Source: Allosaccharopolyspora coralli (lineage in GTDB: Bacteria > Actinomycetota > Actinomycetes > Mycobacteriales > Pseudonocardiaceae). From it: a stretch of DNA of 64,000 nt. Positions 42,587 to 52,334 of this stretch are shown one piece after another. The stretch covers positions 1,798,001 to 1,862,000 of the forward strand of contig NZ_CP045929.1 of NCBI RefSeq assembly GCF_009664835.1. Direction: 5' to 3'. Made by a program: the position numbers and the translations under genes. A model generated the notes under the pieces. The model saw nothing but the letters and a program-made list of their open reading frames with translations. It ran no database searches and was not told the origin of the DNA. Numbering within the stretch: position 1 is the first letter of the stretch; the number at the start of each line of letters is the position of its first letter.

Positions 42587-42728
42587 CCGGCCACCCGGCC
42601 GGACGCGTCGTCGCTGTGCATGAGTGCCCCTTCCCGTACTGTGTCGCGCCCGGGAAGCCGTCCCGGCTTGTCCGAGCTTGCGGGGTTCGTCATGATCCCA
42701 CTCTGAGCGGGGACGAGAGGAGCATGCG

Positions 42729-44336
42729 ATGCCCGAGCCATCCGACCGTACCGTTGCCGACGCCGTTGCTCGGGCTCGCGGGCATTCCGTGGGTGACCTG
42801 CTGCACCGCACCGCGCGTCGCGACCCGCACAAGCTCGCGGTCGTCGACGGCGACCTGCGTGTCACGTACGCCGAGTTCGACGTGGCGGTGAACCGGGCCG
42901 CGCACGCGCTCGCCGAGCGAGGCGTCGCCAAGGGCGACCGGCTCGCGTTGCTCAGCCACAACTGCTGGCAGTTCGCCGTGACCGCGTACGCCACCGCGAA
43001 GCTCGGAGTCCTGCTGGTGCCGATCAACTTCATGCTCAACGCCGAGGAGATCGCCTACATCCTCGAACACTCCGGTGCGTCCGGGATCCTCGCCGAGGAC
43101 TCGCTCGCCGACGTCGCCGAGCACGCGCTGGCGTCGGCCGGCATCGAGGGCGGTGTGCGAGGCTCGATCCCGCTCTCCGGTGGGCGGCCGCGCGACGGAT
43201 GGGACGACGTCGACGACTGGTGGCGCTCGGGCCCGGAGCACGCGCCGGACGTCGCCGTCACCGACGACGACCCGCTGCGGCTCATGTACACCTCGGGGAC
43301 CGAGTCACGCCCGAAGGGCGTGATGCTCTCCAGCCGTTCGCTGATCACCCAGTACATGAGCTGCGCGCTCGACGGCGAGATGCGCTCGAGCGACGTCGAG
43401 GTGCACTCGCTGCCGATGTATCACTGCGCGCAGCTCGACTGCTTCTTCTCCGTCGACGTCTACCTCGGCGCGACCAGCATCATCCTCCCGGGGCCGGACC
43501 CGGCGACACTGTTGGCCACGATCGAGCGGGAACGCGCGACGAAGCTGTTCTGCCCGCCGACGGTGTGGATCGGCCTGCTGCGGCATCCGGACTTCGCCTC
43601 GACGGACCTCTCCAGCCTGCGCACCGGCTATTACGGCGCCTCGCCGATGCCGGTCGAGGTGTTGCGCGAGCTGCGGGAGCGATTGCCCGACGTGCGCCTG
43701 TGGAACTTCTACGGCCAGACCGAGATGTCTCCGCTGGCGACGATCCTGCAACCGCACGAGCAGCTCGAACGCGCGGGCAGCGCGGGCCGCGCGGCGATCA
43801 ACGTCGAGACCCGGCTCGTGGACGACGACGACCGGCCGGTGCCGCCCGGAGAGATCGGCGAGATCGTGCACCGCAGCCCGCACGCCACGCTCGGCTACTA
43901 CCGGGACGAGGACAAGACCGCCGAGTCGTTCCGCAACGGCTGGTTCCACTCCGGCGACCTCGGAATCATGACCGAGGACGGCTATCTGTCGGTCGTGGAC
44001 CGCAAGAAGGACATGATCAAAAGCGGTGGCGAGAACGTCGCAGGCCGCGAGGTCGAGGAAGCGCTGTATCTGCTCGACGGAGTCGCCGAGGCCGCGGTGT
44101 TCGGCCTCAACCACCCGTACTGGGTGGAGGCGGTGTGCGCGGTGGTGGTGCCGAAGGAGGGCGCCGTCCTGACCGAGCAGGACGTGCACACCCATGCGAA
44201 GTCCGCGCTGGCGGGTTTCAAGTGCCCCAAGTACGTGGTCTTCGCCGACGCACTGCCGAAGAACCCGAGCGGCAAGATCCTCAAGCGCGAACTCCGCAGG
44301 CGACACGCCTCCCTGGTCGAGACGGACCCGGCCTGA
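42729..44336 (+). CDS. Acyl-CoA synthetase (AMP-forming)
   Basis: 535 residues. LMYTSGTESRPKGVMLSSR is the AMP-binding P-loop (with E in place of the usual T), WNFYGQTEMSPLATI the A5 motif, WFHSGDLGIMTEDGYLSVVD, RKKDMIKSGGENVAGREVEE the hinge, and KNPSGKILKRELR the catalytic Lys. It resembles medium/long-chain fatty acid or steroid side-chain ligases; the substrate cannot be set. GAGAGGAG lies before the ATG. Divergent from cbiZ. Confidence 0.9.
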   Translation: MPEPSDRTVADAVARARGHSVGDLLHRTARRDPHKLAVVDGDLRVTYAEFDVAVNRAAHALAERGVAKGDRLALLSHNCWQFAVTAYATAKLGVLLVPINFMLNAEEIAYILEHSGASGILAEDSLADVAEHALASAGIEGGVRGSIPLSGGRPRDGWDDVDDWWRSGPEHAPDVAVTDDDPLRLMYTSGTESRPKGVMLSSRSLITQYMSCALDGEMRSSDVEVHSLPMYHCAQLDCFFSVDVYLGATSIILPGPDPATLLATIERERATKLFCPPTVWIGLLRHPDFASTDLSSLRTGYYGASPMPVEVLRELRERLPDVRLWNFYGQTEMSPLATILQPHEQLERAGSAGRAAINVETRLVDDDDRPVPPGEIGEIVHRSPHATLGYYRDEDKTAESFRNGWFHSGDLGIMTEDGYLSVVDRKKDMIKSGGENVAGREVEEALYLLDGVAEAAVFGLNHPYWVEAVCAVVVPKEGAVLTEQDVHTHAKSALAGFKCPKYVVFADALPKNPSGKILKRELRRRHASLVETDPA

Positions 44337-44354
44337 TCGAGACTGGCCACGACG

Positions 44355-45629
44355 TCAGGCCCGCCGCGTCGAGATCTCCATCCCGGCGTCGCGCAGCCGA
44401 GTCGCGAGTGCGTCGCCGAGCGCGGTCGCGGGCGTGAGGACCCCGCCGCCGGAGTCCGGAAGCGCATCGCGGTCGACGACCAGCGTCAACGCCGACTCGG
44501 CGAGCATGAGCGCCGTCGCCTGGTAACCCGGGTCGCCCTTCGCCTTGACGCGTGCCTGGTATCGACCGCCGGTGCTCGTGCGGGTGAACACGTCGAGCGT
44601 GAAGTGGCCCTTCTCGCGTGTCTCCGCCTTCGGGCCTTGACCGGGCTTCGGCAGGACTTTGTCGAGCACGTACCTCGTCGGGGGCAGGCTCAGTCCGGCC
44701 ATCAACGCGGTGACGCCGACGGTGACTCCACCGGCGACCACCGCCGACAGCGCGGAGCTACCGACGTTCATGACCTCGCGATAGCGGAACCGGCGGCCGT
44801 AGGCGTGGTCGCGCAGCGCATTGCTCCGCCGCACCACGCGGGTGTTGTAGGAGGCCATGAAGAACGGAGCCTTCCAACCCCGCAGGCTCGAATGGATGGC
44901 GTCGCCGCGCACCACGGCCAGGTCCGACTGCTTGCCGAAGTCCGGTTCGCGTGAGCGGTCCGGGCTCAGGGAGTAGGGGCTCGTGACGATGCGGCGCAGT
45001 CGCTTGTCCGCCTTCATCACGTCGATCTGCGTGCGGACCGTGTCGATCGTCCCGCCGCTGAGTCCGCCCCGCAGTGACGTCACGACCAGAGTCGTGTCGG
45101 TCAGCTCGCCCGCGTCGTCCGCCCTGGCCCGCTCGTGGAGGGAGTGGACACCGAGGTCGGACGGGATCGAGTCGAACCCGCACGAGTGCACGATCCGCGC
45201 GCCGGTCGAGCGTGCCAGCTCGTGGTTGACGTCCGCGCTGTCCCGGACGAACAGCACCTCACCGGTGAGGTCGACGTAGTCGGTGCCTGCCCGCGCGCAG
45301 GCCCGCACCAGGGACTTGCCGTACTTCTCGTACGGGCCGACCGTCGTGATCACGACGTCGGCCGACTCGGCGACGGTCGTCAGCGCGGCGGTGTCGTCGG
45401 CGTCGGCGAGCAGGATCGGCCACTGCTGAGCGCGCTCGCCGAGACGGGTGCGCACCGCTTCGAGCTTGCTGCGTGAACGCCCGGCCAACGCGATACGCAC
45501 GCCTTCCGGTGCGGCGTTGGCCAGGTACTCGGCGACCAGCACGCCGACGAACCCGCTCGCCCCGTACAGGACGACGTCGACCTCCCGGGTGCCCCGCGCT
45601 CGGGACTCGCCGGTGTCCTCGCTGCTCAT
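44355..45629 (-). CDS. Trans-acting enoyl reductase/saccharopine dehydrogenase-like protein
   Basis: 424 residues. Rossmann VDVVLYGASGFVGVLVAEYL, RIALAGRSRSKLEAVR and VITTVGPYEKYGKSLVRACA, RAGTDYVDLTGE. HSCGFDSIPSDLGV is typical of the group that includes the mycobacterial Rv2449c and the Rv2953 trans-acting enoyl reductase of phthiocerol/phenolglycolipid synthesis. A conserved hydrophobic segment is seen at about residue 300. It probably reduces a lipid-bound enoyl intermediate. Convergent with the acyl-CoA synthetase (18-base gap). Confidence 0.85.
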   Translation of the reverse strand: MSSEDTGESRARGTREVDVVLYGASGFVGVLVAEYLANAAPEGVRIALAGRSRSKLEAVRTRLGERAQQWPILLADADDTAALTTVAESADVVITTVGPYEKYGKSLVRACARAGTDYVDLTGEVLFVRDSADVNHELARSTGARIVHSCGFDSIPSDLGVHSLHERARADDAGELTDTTLVVTSLRGGLSGGTIDTVRTQIDVMKADKRLRRIVTSPYSLSPDRSREPDFGKQSDLAVVRGDAIHSSLRGWKAPFFMASYNTRVVRRSNALRDHAYGRRFRYREVMNVGSSALSAVVAGGVTVGVTALMAGLSLPPTRYVLDKVLPKPGQGPKAETREKGHFTLDVFTRTSTGGRYQARVKAKGDPGYQATALMLAESALTLVVDRDALPDSGGGVLTPATALGDALATRLRDAGMEISTRRA

Positions 45630-45741
45630 CGTGTGGGTCCCTTCTGCCTGCGGCGACCGGCACGGACACGCCGTGTGTCCGAGTGATCAAGGACCAGGCT
45701 ACTGCCTCGGCTCCCGACTGAGCGCAGCCGCCGATCACAAT

Positions 45742-45891
45742 GGAGCGAACGGCACGTTCGCCTCACGTAACGGTGCGAACGGCACTTTCGCCTCACGTAA
45801 CGGTGCGAACGGCACGTTCGCCTCACGTAACGGTGCGAACGGCACTTTCGCCTCACGTAACGGTGTGAACGGCACTTTCGCCTCGCGAGAC
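45742..45891. repeat. Five tandem 30-bp repeats with internal palindrome
   Basis: Units at 45742, 45772, 45802, 45832 and 45862, each beginning GGNGCGAACGGCAC (the last unit GGTGTGAACGGCAC), then K-TTCGCCTC. Within each, GCGAAC and GTTCGC (or CTTTCGC) can pair. Units alternate between ...CACG... and ...CACT.... Two further partial, inverted copies follow to 45976. It lies between the stop of the SDR gene and the start of the reductase gene, both on the minus strand. Confidence 0.9.
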
Positions 45892-45976
45892 GGGGTGAGG
45901 GTGCCGTTCGCACCGACGTCGCTCCGGTGCGAACGGCACTTTCGCCCCGCGAGACGGGGTGAGGGTGCCGTTCGCC

Positions 45977-46726
45977 TCAGGTGATCTTGCGGAGAAGTGC
46001 GAGGGGGAGCACCTTCAGGACCGCCCCGATCGGCACCCACGGCCACGGCGGCACGTATGCCTTCACCTTGCGCTTCTCGATCGCGGAGACCATCGCCCGC
46101 ACGCCCGTGCGGGTGTCGACCATGAACGGCGGCTTGGACGCGACCTGGTCGTTCATCTCCGAGGCGATGTATCCGGGGTACACCACCGAGACGTCGACGC
46201 CCGGCACCCGCTCGGAGCGAATCCCCTCGGCGAGCGCCGCGATTCCGGCCTTGCTCGCCGCGTAGGTCGTCATCGCCTTCCGCATGCCGCGCAGCGCCGA
46301 CATCGACGAGATCATCACGAGGTGACCGCCGCCGCGGTCGCGGAACAGCTCCAAGGCCGCTTCGGTCTGCGCAAGCGCTCCGACGAAGTTCGTCATCGCC
46401 GTGGCCCGGTTCGCGTCGTGGCGCCCCGTACCGAGGGCGGCGCCCTTGCCGAGCCCCGCGTTGACGATCACCCGGTCCACGGTGCCGAGCTCGTCGGCGA
46501 ACTCGCGGAAGACGGAGAAGACGGCCTTCTCGTCGGTCACGTCGAGAGCCTTCAGCTCCACTCGCCGATCCGGGTGTGTCCTCGTGATCTCCGTCCGCAG
46601 CGCCTCGAGCTTGTCGACCCTGCGGGCGCACAGGCCCAGGTCGTAGCCGAGGTCGGCGAACTGGCGAGCCATCTCCGCCCCGAGACCCGCGCTCGCGCCG
46701 GTGATCACGATGGTTGACGTGGCCAT
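45977..46726 (-). CDS. Short-chain dehydrogenase/reductase
   Basis: 249 residues. TIVITGASAGLGAEMARQFA (cofactor binding), VIVNAGLGKGAALG (NAG), HLVMISSMSALRGM (catalytic Ser) and TYAASKAGIAALAEGI (YxxxK) are all present. PWPWVPIGAVLKVLP forms a membrane-near tail, as in lipid-acting SDRs next to envelope genes. Start ATG 46726 has AAGGACC upstream. It is divergent from the emb gene. Confidence 0.9.
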   Translation of the reverse strand: MATSTIVITGASAGLGAEMARQFADLGYDLGLCARRVDKLEALRTEITRTHPDRRVELKALDVTDEKAVFSVFREFADELGTVDRVIVNAGLGKGAALGTGRHDANRATAMTNFVGALAQTEAALELFRDRGGGHLVMISSMSALRGMRKAMTTYAASKAGIAALAEGIRSERVPGVDVSVVYPGYIASEMNDQVASKPPFMVDTRTGVRAMVSAIEKRKVKAYVPPWPWVPIGAVLKVLPLALLRKIT

Positions 46727-46871
46727 GGGGGTCCTTCCCGTCGGTCTTCCGGCATACACGACCAGGTGTGGCGGTCGAAGACAACCGACGCCCGTTCGCG
46801 GCGCGTCCGTCCGAGCGGCGTGCGGGTGTGCGCCGACCTTCGCTGATCACGGGTCATTTAGGATTCAGCTC

Positions 46872-49800
46872 GTGGGAACGGGGGAGAACTCCGGGCAGCA
46901 AGGGGCTGCACAGGATGACCGGGCGAGAACTCGACGCCTGACGACGCTGAAACTGCTCGCCGTCGTGGCGGGGGTGCTCGGCACGCTGTTGGCGCTGATC
47001 GTGCCGTTCCTGCCGGTGAACCACGACATCACCACGCTGAAGTGGCCCACCGCGCAGGGAACCCAAGCGGTGTCGGCGCCGCTGGTGAACTACACGCCGC
47101 TGAGCCTCGACGCCGAAGTCCCGTGCGCCACCGCCCGCGACCTCGACGCCCGTACGCCCGGCTCGGCAGTGTTGGTGAGCACGAATCCTCCGGACTCGAA
47201 GTACGGGACGCTGACCGGCCTGACGCTCCAGGTCGAGGACGGGCGGGCCACGCTCGTCGTGCGCGGTCAGCAACTGGGCAGCGCCGTCGTCGGCGGCGGC
47301 GAGTGCGCCATCAGCTTGCACGCCGACGGGGCGCGCACCACGGCGTCCCTGGGGGACCAGACGATCGCCGACGTCGAGTCCGACATCCGGCCACAGCTGA
47401 CCGGCATCTTCTCCGACATCGATGCCACCACCGACGACGTGCGCGGCCTGTCGTTCGCGGCCGAGGTGGACGATCGATACCAGAGCTACGCGACCCCGGT
47501 GAAGCTCGCCGCGATCGGCCTCGTCGTGCTGGCGCTGGCGGGCTCTCTGGTGGCGTTGCGCCGAGTCGACACCTTGGTGGCGAGACGACCTCGCAAGTTC
47601 GCTCCGACGGGGTGGTGGCGGCTGACGAGCCGCGACGTGGCGGTGCTCGGCGCACTGGTCGTGTGGTGGCTGATCGGTGCCATGACCGCCGACGACGGCT
47701 ACTTCCTCACCATGGCGCGGGTACGCGACGACCTCGGCTACGTCAGCGACTTCTACCGGTGGTTCGCCGTCGCGGTCGCCCCGATGGGCTGGTTCGTCGA
47801 CGTGTACTCGTGGTGGGTCCAGGTGTCGACGGCGACACCGTGGGTGCGCCTGCCCGCGCTGGCGATGGGGGCGGGCAGCTGGCTGCTCATCAGCCGCGAG
47901 GTGTTGCCGCGGCTGGGTCCGCAGGTGCGGCGCAGCAGCGCCGCCGGCTGGGCGGCGGGCGCGGTGTTCCTCGCCTTCTGGCTGCCGTACAACAACGGTC
48001 TGCGACCGGAGCCGATCGTGGTGCTGCTGGCCTTGCTGGCGTGGTGCGCCGTCGAGCGCAGCGTCGCCGCGCAGCGCCTCGCACCGGCCGCGGTCGGACT
48101 CGTCGTCGCAGCATTGTCGATCGCGGCGAATCCGCACGGCGCCGTCGCGGTGTTGCCGTTCTTGGCCGCGATCAAACCACTGTCCCGGCTCGTGGCGAAA
48201 CGCGCCCGCGAGTTCGGGTGGCTCCCGGTGCTCGCTCCGATCGCGGCGCACGGGTTCGCGATCCTCGCCCTGTCGTTCTCCGACCAGACGTGGCAGTCGG
48301 TGCGGGACGCGACGGCCTCGCGCCGTGAGATCGGCCCGAACCGGAGCTGGTTCGAGGAGCTCCACCGCTACACGATGCTGTTCAGCCAGATTCCGGACGG
48401 CTCGTTGACGCGCCGGTTCCCGGTGCTGCTCGTGGTGTTGTGCCTGGCGATGTGCCTGGCGGTCTTGCTGCGCCGAGGGAAGATCCAGGGCGCGGCTCTC
48501 GGGCCGAGCCGACGGCTGCTGGCGGTCACGGTGCTGTACTTCGTGGTGCTGGCGCTCACCCCGACCAAGCACACCCACCACTTCGGGGTTTTCGCGGCCG
48601 TCGGTGGTGCGTTGGCTGCGCTCACGGCGCTGGCGACGAGCAGCACGGTGCTGCGGTCCGCACGGAACCGCGCGGTCTTCTTCGCAGGACTGATGCTGGT
48701 GCTCGCGTTCGCGATGACCGGCACGAACGCGTGGTGGTACGTCTCGGGCTGGGGCGTTCCGTGGTTCGACACGCAGCCGACCCTGTTCGGCTATTCCGTC
48801 AGCACGCTGCTGCTCGGTGTGGCGGCGATCGCACTGGTCATCGGGTTCGTCGAGCACCTGCGGCTCGACGAGCACAATCCGAAGGTCCTCGACAAGGACG
48901 CGATGGAGGAACGCAGTCGCGCACTGCGCCGGGGCACCGTGCCGCTGTCGCTGGTGTGCGCACTGCTCATGGTCGGCGAACTCGCGACGTTCGCCAAGGT
49001 CATCCAGGAGCAGAAGGACAGCTACAGCCTCGGGATGGACAACATCCGGCAGTTGTTCGGCGACAGCTGCGGATTGTCGGACTACGTCTGGGTCGAGGGC
49101 GACCCGCGTGGCAACGTGCTGTCGCTCTCGCCGAACCAGCCGACGAAGGCCGCGCCCGGCTTCGAGGTGCCGGAGAGCGCGAAGGAAGAGACCCCCGACG
49201 AATACCTGCGGCCGGGGCGGCAAGGGTTCGTCCGCAACGGTGGGCTGCCGCCCGGCGACGGGTCGAGCCCTGGCGAGCAGGATTGGACCCCGCCGCACCA
49301 GTACGGCGGTGGCGACGCGCCGACGTGGGGCAGTTACGGCGTGCCGGAACCGGGCCGGGTCGAGCTGCGCACCCAGTGGTTCGACCTGCCCGAGTCGGCG
49401 CAACAGGGCGAGATGCCGGTCGTGCTCAGCGTCGCGGGATGGGAGCGAGCACCGAACTCGGTGTTCATGGAGTTCGGGCGCCAGACCCCGCAGGGATTCG
49501 AGATGACCCGCCGTCACCCCGTCGTCCATGGCTTCCCGCCTGCCTGGCGCGAGCAGCCGTTCCGGGTCGGCGGTGGGCCGGGCAGCGCGACGAAGGTGCG
49601 CGTGGTCGCCCGGGACCGGGGACTCGGCCCGCACGCCTGGATGGCGGTGAGCGCCCCTCGCGTCCCCGAGCTGGCGAAGATGAGCGAGGTCGTCGGCGAC
49701 TCGCCGACGTTCGTCGAGTGGCCCGCGGCGTTGGTGCACCCGTGCGCCCGGATGACCAGTAACCGCAACGGAATCGCGCAGATGCCGAGGTTCCGGATCG

Positions 49801-50135
49801 CGGGCGGCGGCGAGGTACGCGAGGTCGGGCAGGCATGGTCCTCCCCGGACGCGGGCGGTCCGTTCGGCTGGCTCAGTGTGGCGACGAGCATGCAGGAACT
49901 GCCCACCTACCTGGAGGGCGACATCGGCCGCGACTGGGGCTCGTTGTACCGGGTGGACCCGTACGAGCCGGATGCGCTGCCCGCAGAGGCGGCGATGGAG
50001 GTGCGCACCGAGACGCACTGGGGAACATGGTCGCCGGGTCCGCTGCCGGAGCCGCTCCTGCTGCCCGGTGACGTGCCGAACTCGGACGATCGCACCGACA
50101 TTCCCCTCAACGACGACTCCGACTCCGACAGCTGA
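46872..50135 (+). CDS. embC: Emb-type arabinosyltransferase
   Basis: 1087 residues, close to the normal EmbA/B/C length. N-terminal helix and periplasmic carbohydrate-binding-like domain, then about 12 further helices. VVWWLIGAMTADDGYFLTMA carries the acidic DD pair of the GT-C active loop; the C-terminal soluble domain (from about residue 720, SYSLGMDNIRQLFGDSCGLS) is the arabinan-binding module. It adds arabinofuranose from decaprenyl phosphoarabinose to arabinogalactan or lipoarabinomannan; ethambutol acts on these enzymes in mycobacteria. Only one emb gene is in the window, so A/B/C class is not certain. A GTG at 46872 (AGGATTCAGCTC upstream) is preferred over earlier in-frame codons. Confidence 0.85.
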   Translation: MGTGENSGQQGAAQDDRARTRRLTTLKLLAVVAGVLGTLLALIVPFLPVNHDITTLKWPTAQGTQAVSAPLVNYTPLSLDAEVPCATARDLDARTPGSAVLVSTNPPDSKYGTLTGLTLQVEDGRATLVVRGQQLGSAVVGGGECAISLHADGARTTASLGDQTIADVESDIRPQLTGIFSDIDATTDDVRGLSFAAEVDDRYQSYATPVKLAAIGLVVLALAGSLVALRRVDTLVARRPRKFAPTGWWRLTSRDVAVLGALVVWWLIGAMTADDGYFLTMARVRDDLGYVSDFYRWFAVAVAPMGWFVDVYSWWVQVSTATPWVRLPALAMGAGSWLLISREVLPRLGPQVRRSSAAGWAAGAVFLAFWLPYNNGLRPEPIVVLLALLAWCAVERSVAAQRLAPAAVGLVVAALSIAANPHGAVAVLPFLAAIKPLSRLVAKRAREFGWLPVLAPIAAHGFAILALSFSDQTWQSVRDATASRREIGPNRSWFEELHRYTMLFSQIPDGSLTRRFPVLLVVLCLAMCLAVLLRRGKIQGAALGPSRRLLAVTVLYFVVLALTPTKHTHHFGVFAAVGGALAALTALATSSTVLRSARNRAVFFAGLMLVLAFAMTGTNAWWYVSGWGVPWFDTQPTLFGYSVSTLLLGVAAIALVIGFVEHLRLDEHNPKVLDKDAMEERSRALRRGTVPLSLVCALLMVGELATFAKVIQEQKDSYSLGMDNIRQLFGDSCGLSDYVWVEGDPRGNVLSLSPNQPTKAAPGFEVPESAKEETPDEYLRPGRQGFVRNGGLPPGDGSSPGEQDWTPPHQYGGGDAPTWGSYGVPEPGRVELRTQWFDLPESAQQGEMPVVLSVAGWERAPNSVFMEFGRQTPQGFEMTRRHPVVHGFPPAWREQPFRVGGGPGSATKVRVVARDRGLGPHAWMAVSAPRVPELAKMSEVVGDSPTFVEWPAALVHPCARMTSNRNGIAQMPRFRIAGGGEVREVGQAWSSPDAGGPFGWLSVATSMQELPTYLEGDIGRDWGSLYRVDPYEPDALPAEAAMEVRTETHWGTWSPGPLPEPLLLPGDVPNSDDRTDIPLNDDSDSDS

Positions 50136-50282
50136 ACAGCGCCGCACGGCCCGGACGTCGGTGCCTTGTCGGAGTGTCCTCATCGGACTCTCGACGGGAT
50201 CGTCGAACGGCAGGTTTGAGTCGCCTCCTGTCTGGGTACGGCCCCGGTTGAGAAGACCGCGACGAGACGACGGGAGGACACG

Positions 50283-51317
50283 ATGGAGTTGTCCGTACTG
50301 AAGCCGGTCCAGCAGCACGAGGGCCCGTTCGCCACGGTCTACCTGGAAGGCCGGTCGCCCAGTGAGGACGCACCGAGCCAGCTGCGGTTGCGCTGGAAGG
50401 CGTTGCGGGAGCAGCTCGAAGCCGAGGACGCGCGGTCGGAGGCGGTCGAAGCGCTCGAATCGACACTACTGAGTGCTGAGTCGGGCGAGGGACAGGCGAA
50501 CGGTCGCGTGGTAGTGGCCACGCCGGAGGGTGTCGTTCTCGACGAGCCCTGGGACGCCGCACTCGGTGCGGGGGACACGGCGTACTGGACCGTGCTTCCC
50601 GAACTCGGCGCGTATCTGCGTGAGGCCACCGCCGCGGTGCGCATGGTCGTGGTGGTCGCGGACCAGAATGGTGCGCAGGTGCGCACGGAGGTCGTGGCCG
50701 AGCAACACGAACCGCGGACCGTCGGTGAGTCCGCGGTCGAGGGCTCGTCCCTGGAGGGCCCGCACAAGCCCCGTGGCCAGGCGCTCTCGCACAGCCGGAT
50801 CCAGCGTCGTGCCGACGAGGCGTTGCGACGCAACGCGAAGGACATCGCCGAGCACGTGCAGACGACCGCGTCGAAGGTCCGGCCCGACGTGGTGGTGCTC
50901 GCAGGCGAAGTCCAGGCACGGACCGCGGTGAAGGACGAGCTTCCGTCCGAGATCCACGACACGGCGGTGGAGACCGATCGCGGCGCGGGTGAGGACCAGA
51001 ACTCCGAGGAGGCACTGACCGACGAGCTGCTGCGCATCGCAGGCGAGGTCGCACAGACCCGAATGCAGGAGCGTACCGGCAAGTTCCACGAGGCCACCGC
51101 GCACGGCACCGGCGCGCAGGGCGGCGATGCGGTGGCGAAGGCCGCCGAGATGGGTGCCGTGGGGACGCTGTTGTTCGAGCCCGGGCGTTCGGCGTCCCGG
51201 GAAGCCTTTCTGATCAAGACCTGCGCCGACATCAACAGTACGTTCCACCTGGTCGAGCCCGGGACGAACCTGCAGGACGGTGTCGGTGCCGTGCTGCGCT
51301 TCCCGGTGAACGCCTGA
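50283..51317 (+). CDS. baeRF2-type (Rv2629-like) release factor/Vms1-related protein
   Basis: 344 residues. LKPVQQHEGPFATVYLEGRS, GRVVVATPEGVVLDEPWD, VVVVADQNGAQVRTEVV, then a polar mid-region (GPHKPRGQALSHSRIQRRAD) and C-terminal AVGTLLFEPGRSASREAFLI fit the bacterial/archaeal eRF1-like family 2, including mycobacterial Rv2629. The family is related to eRF1/Vms1 peptidyl-tRNA hydrolases; ribosome-linked function is likely but unproven. GGGAGGACACG precedes the ATG. Confidence 0.75.
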   Translation: MELSVLKPVQQHEGPFATVYLEGRSPSEDAPSQLRLRWKALREQLEAEDARSEAVEALESTLLSAESGEGQANGRVVVATPEGVVLDEPWDAALGAGDTAYWTVLPELGAYLREATAAVRMVVVVADQNGAQVRTEVVAEQHEPRTVGESAVEGSSLEGPHKPRGQALSHSRIQRRADEALRRNAKDIAEHVQTTASKVRPDVVVLAGEVQARTAVKDELPSEIHDTAVETDRGAGEDQNSEEALTDELLRIAGEVAQTRMQERTGKFHEATAHGTGAQGGDAVAKAAEMGAVGTLLFEPGRSASREAFLIKTCADINSTFHLVEPGTNLQDGVGAVLRFPVNA

Positions 51318-51318
51318 C

Positions 51319-52224
51319 TCAGGCGAACTCCTCGACGGCCGTGTGAAGGTCGTCGAGGAGTTCGGTGATCACGGGCTCGCTCGCTCGGGAGTCACGCACC
51401 GCCAACGAGAGGCAGAGGCTCGGTTCCGGGCGCTGCACCGGGCGCACGGCCACCCCGTCGCCGCCGGCGATGCGCAGGGCGAGACGCGAGGCCAGCCGCA
51501 CGCCGAAACCCGAGGCGACGAAACCCTGCGCGGTCAGGAAGTCGTCGGTGCGGACGGCGACGTTCGGTTCGAATCCCGCTGCCGAGCACGCGTCGAAGAC
51601 CGCTTGTTCACACGCGTCCGGAACGGCGTGCGCTTGCATGGACACCCACGGCTCCTCGGCGAGCTGGGCGAGATCCAGGAGTTCGTGCTCGGCGAGCGCG
51701 TGGTCTGCGGGCAGCACCGCACGAAACGGGTCGTCGAGCAGCGGGAACAGGTGCAGCCCGGTGGGAGCCGGGTCGTTCGGGGCTGCGGCGAGGACGGCAA
51801 GGTCGGCCTCGCCGTCCTGTACTTCGCGTGCCGGTGCGGCACTGAGGCACGGTTCGATCCGCATCGACGGCCTGCGGGCGCGGTAGGCGGTGAGGGCGCG
51901 GGGGATGAGTGCGTCACCACCGCTGGCGCACCAGCGAATGCGGAGCCTGCCGGACGCGCCGGTGCGCAACGCCGCGAGTTCGGCCGTGGTGTCGGCGAGG
52001 ATCTTCGCAATCGAACCGGCTTGTTCGGCGACCAGAACGCCCGCCTCGGTGGCGCGAACCCCCCGTCCGGCCTTCTCCAGCAGCGGTACGCCGGCTTCCC
52101 GTTCGAGCACCGCGAGCTGCTGACTGATCGCCGAGGGGGTGTAGCCGAGGTTGGTGGCGGCGGTGGTGACTGAACCACTGGTCACCACCGCTCGCAGGAT
52201 CTGCATTCGTCGCGTGTCCAGCAC
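51319..52224 (-). CDS. LysR family transcriptional regulator
   Basis: 301 residues, GTG start. MQILRAVVTSGSVTTAATNL, GYTPSAISQQLAVLEREAGV form the winged HTH; the substrate-binding domain follows (RLRIRWCASGGDALIPRALT, and later SGFGVRLASRLALRI). Ends 1 base after the baeRF gene's stop, convergent. The regulated gene is not obvious; only a doubtful 51-codon frame is divergent from it. Confidence 0.9.
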   Translation of the reverse strand: MLDTRRMQILRAVVTSGSVTTAATNLGYTPSAISQQLAVLEREAGVPLLEKAGRGVRATEAGVLVAEQAGSIAKILADTTAELAALRTGASGRLRIRWCASGGDALIPRALTAYRARRPSMRIEPCLSAAPAREVQDGEADLAVLAAAPNDPAPTGLHLFPLLDDPFRAVLPADHALAEHELLDLAQLAEEPWVSMQAHAVPDACEQAVFDACSAAGFEPNVAVRTDDFLTAQGFVASGFGVRLASRLALRIAGGDGVAVRPVQRPEPSLCLSLAVRDSRASEPVITELLDDLHTAVEEFA

Positions 52225-52334
52225 GGACCAAACCGTACAGGAACGCTACATCCTGGCGTAGGTATCGTCACTTGTCCTACGTCGTGCGTCCCGGCAGCGT
52301 GGAGTCGTCAGCCACGGAACGGGCGGAGGTAGCG

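Noticed and set aside
45742-45976. The 30-bp repeats as a CRISPR array
   Set aside because: Units are directly adjacent with no unique spacers, and no cas genes are present.
46854-50318. 1154-codon minus-strand frame opposite emb
   Set aside because: Antisense shadow caused by the third-position GC bias of the emb gene; no start site and no protein-like pattern.
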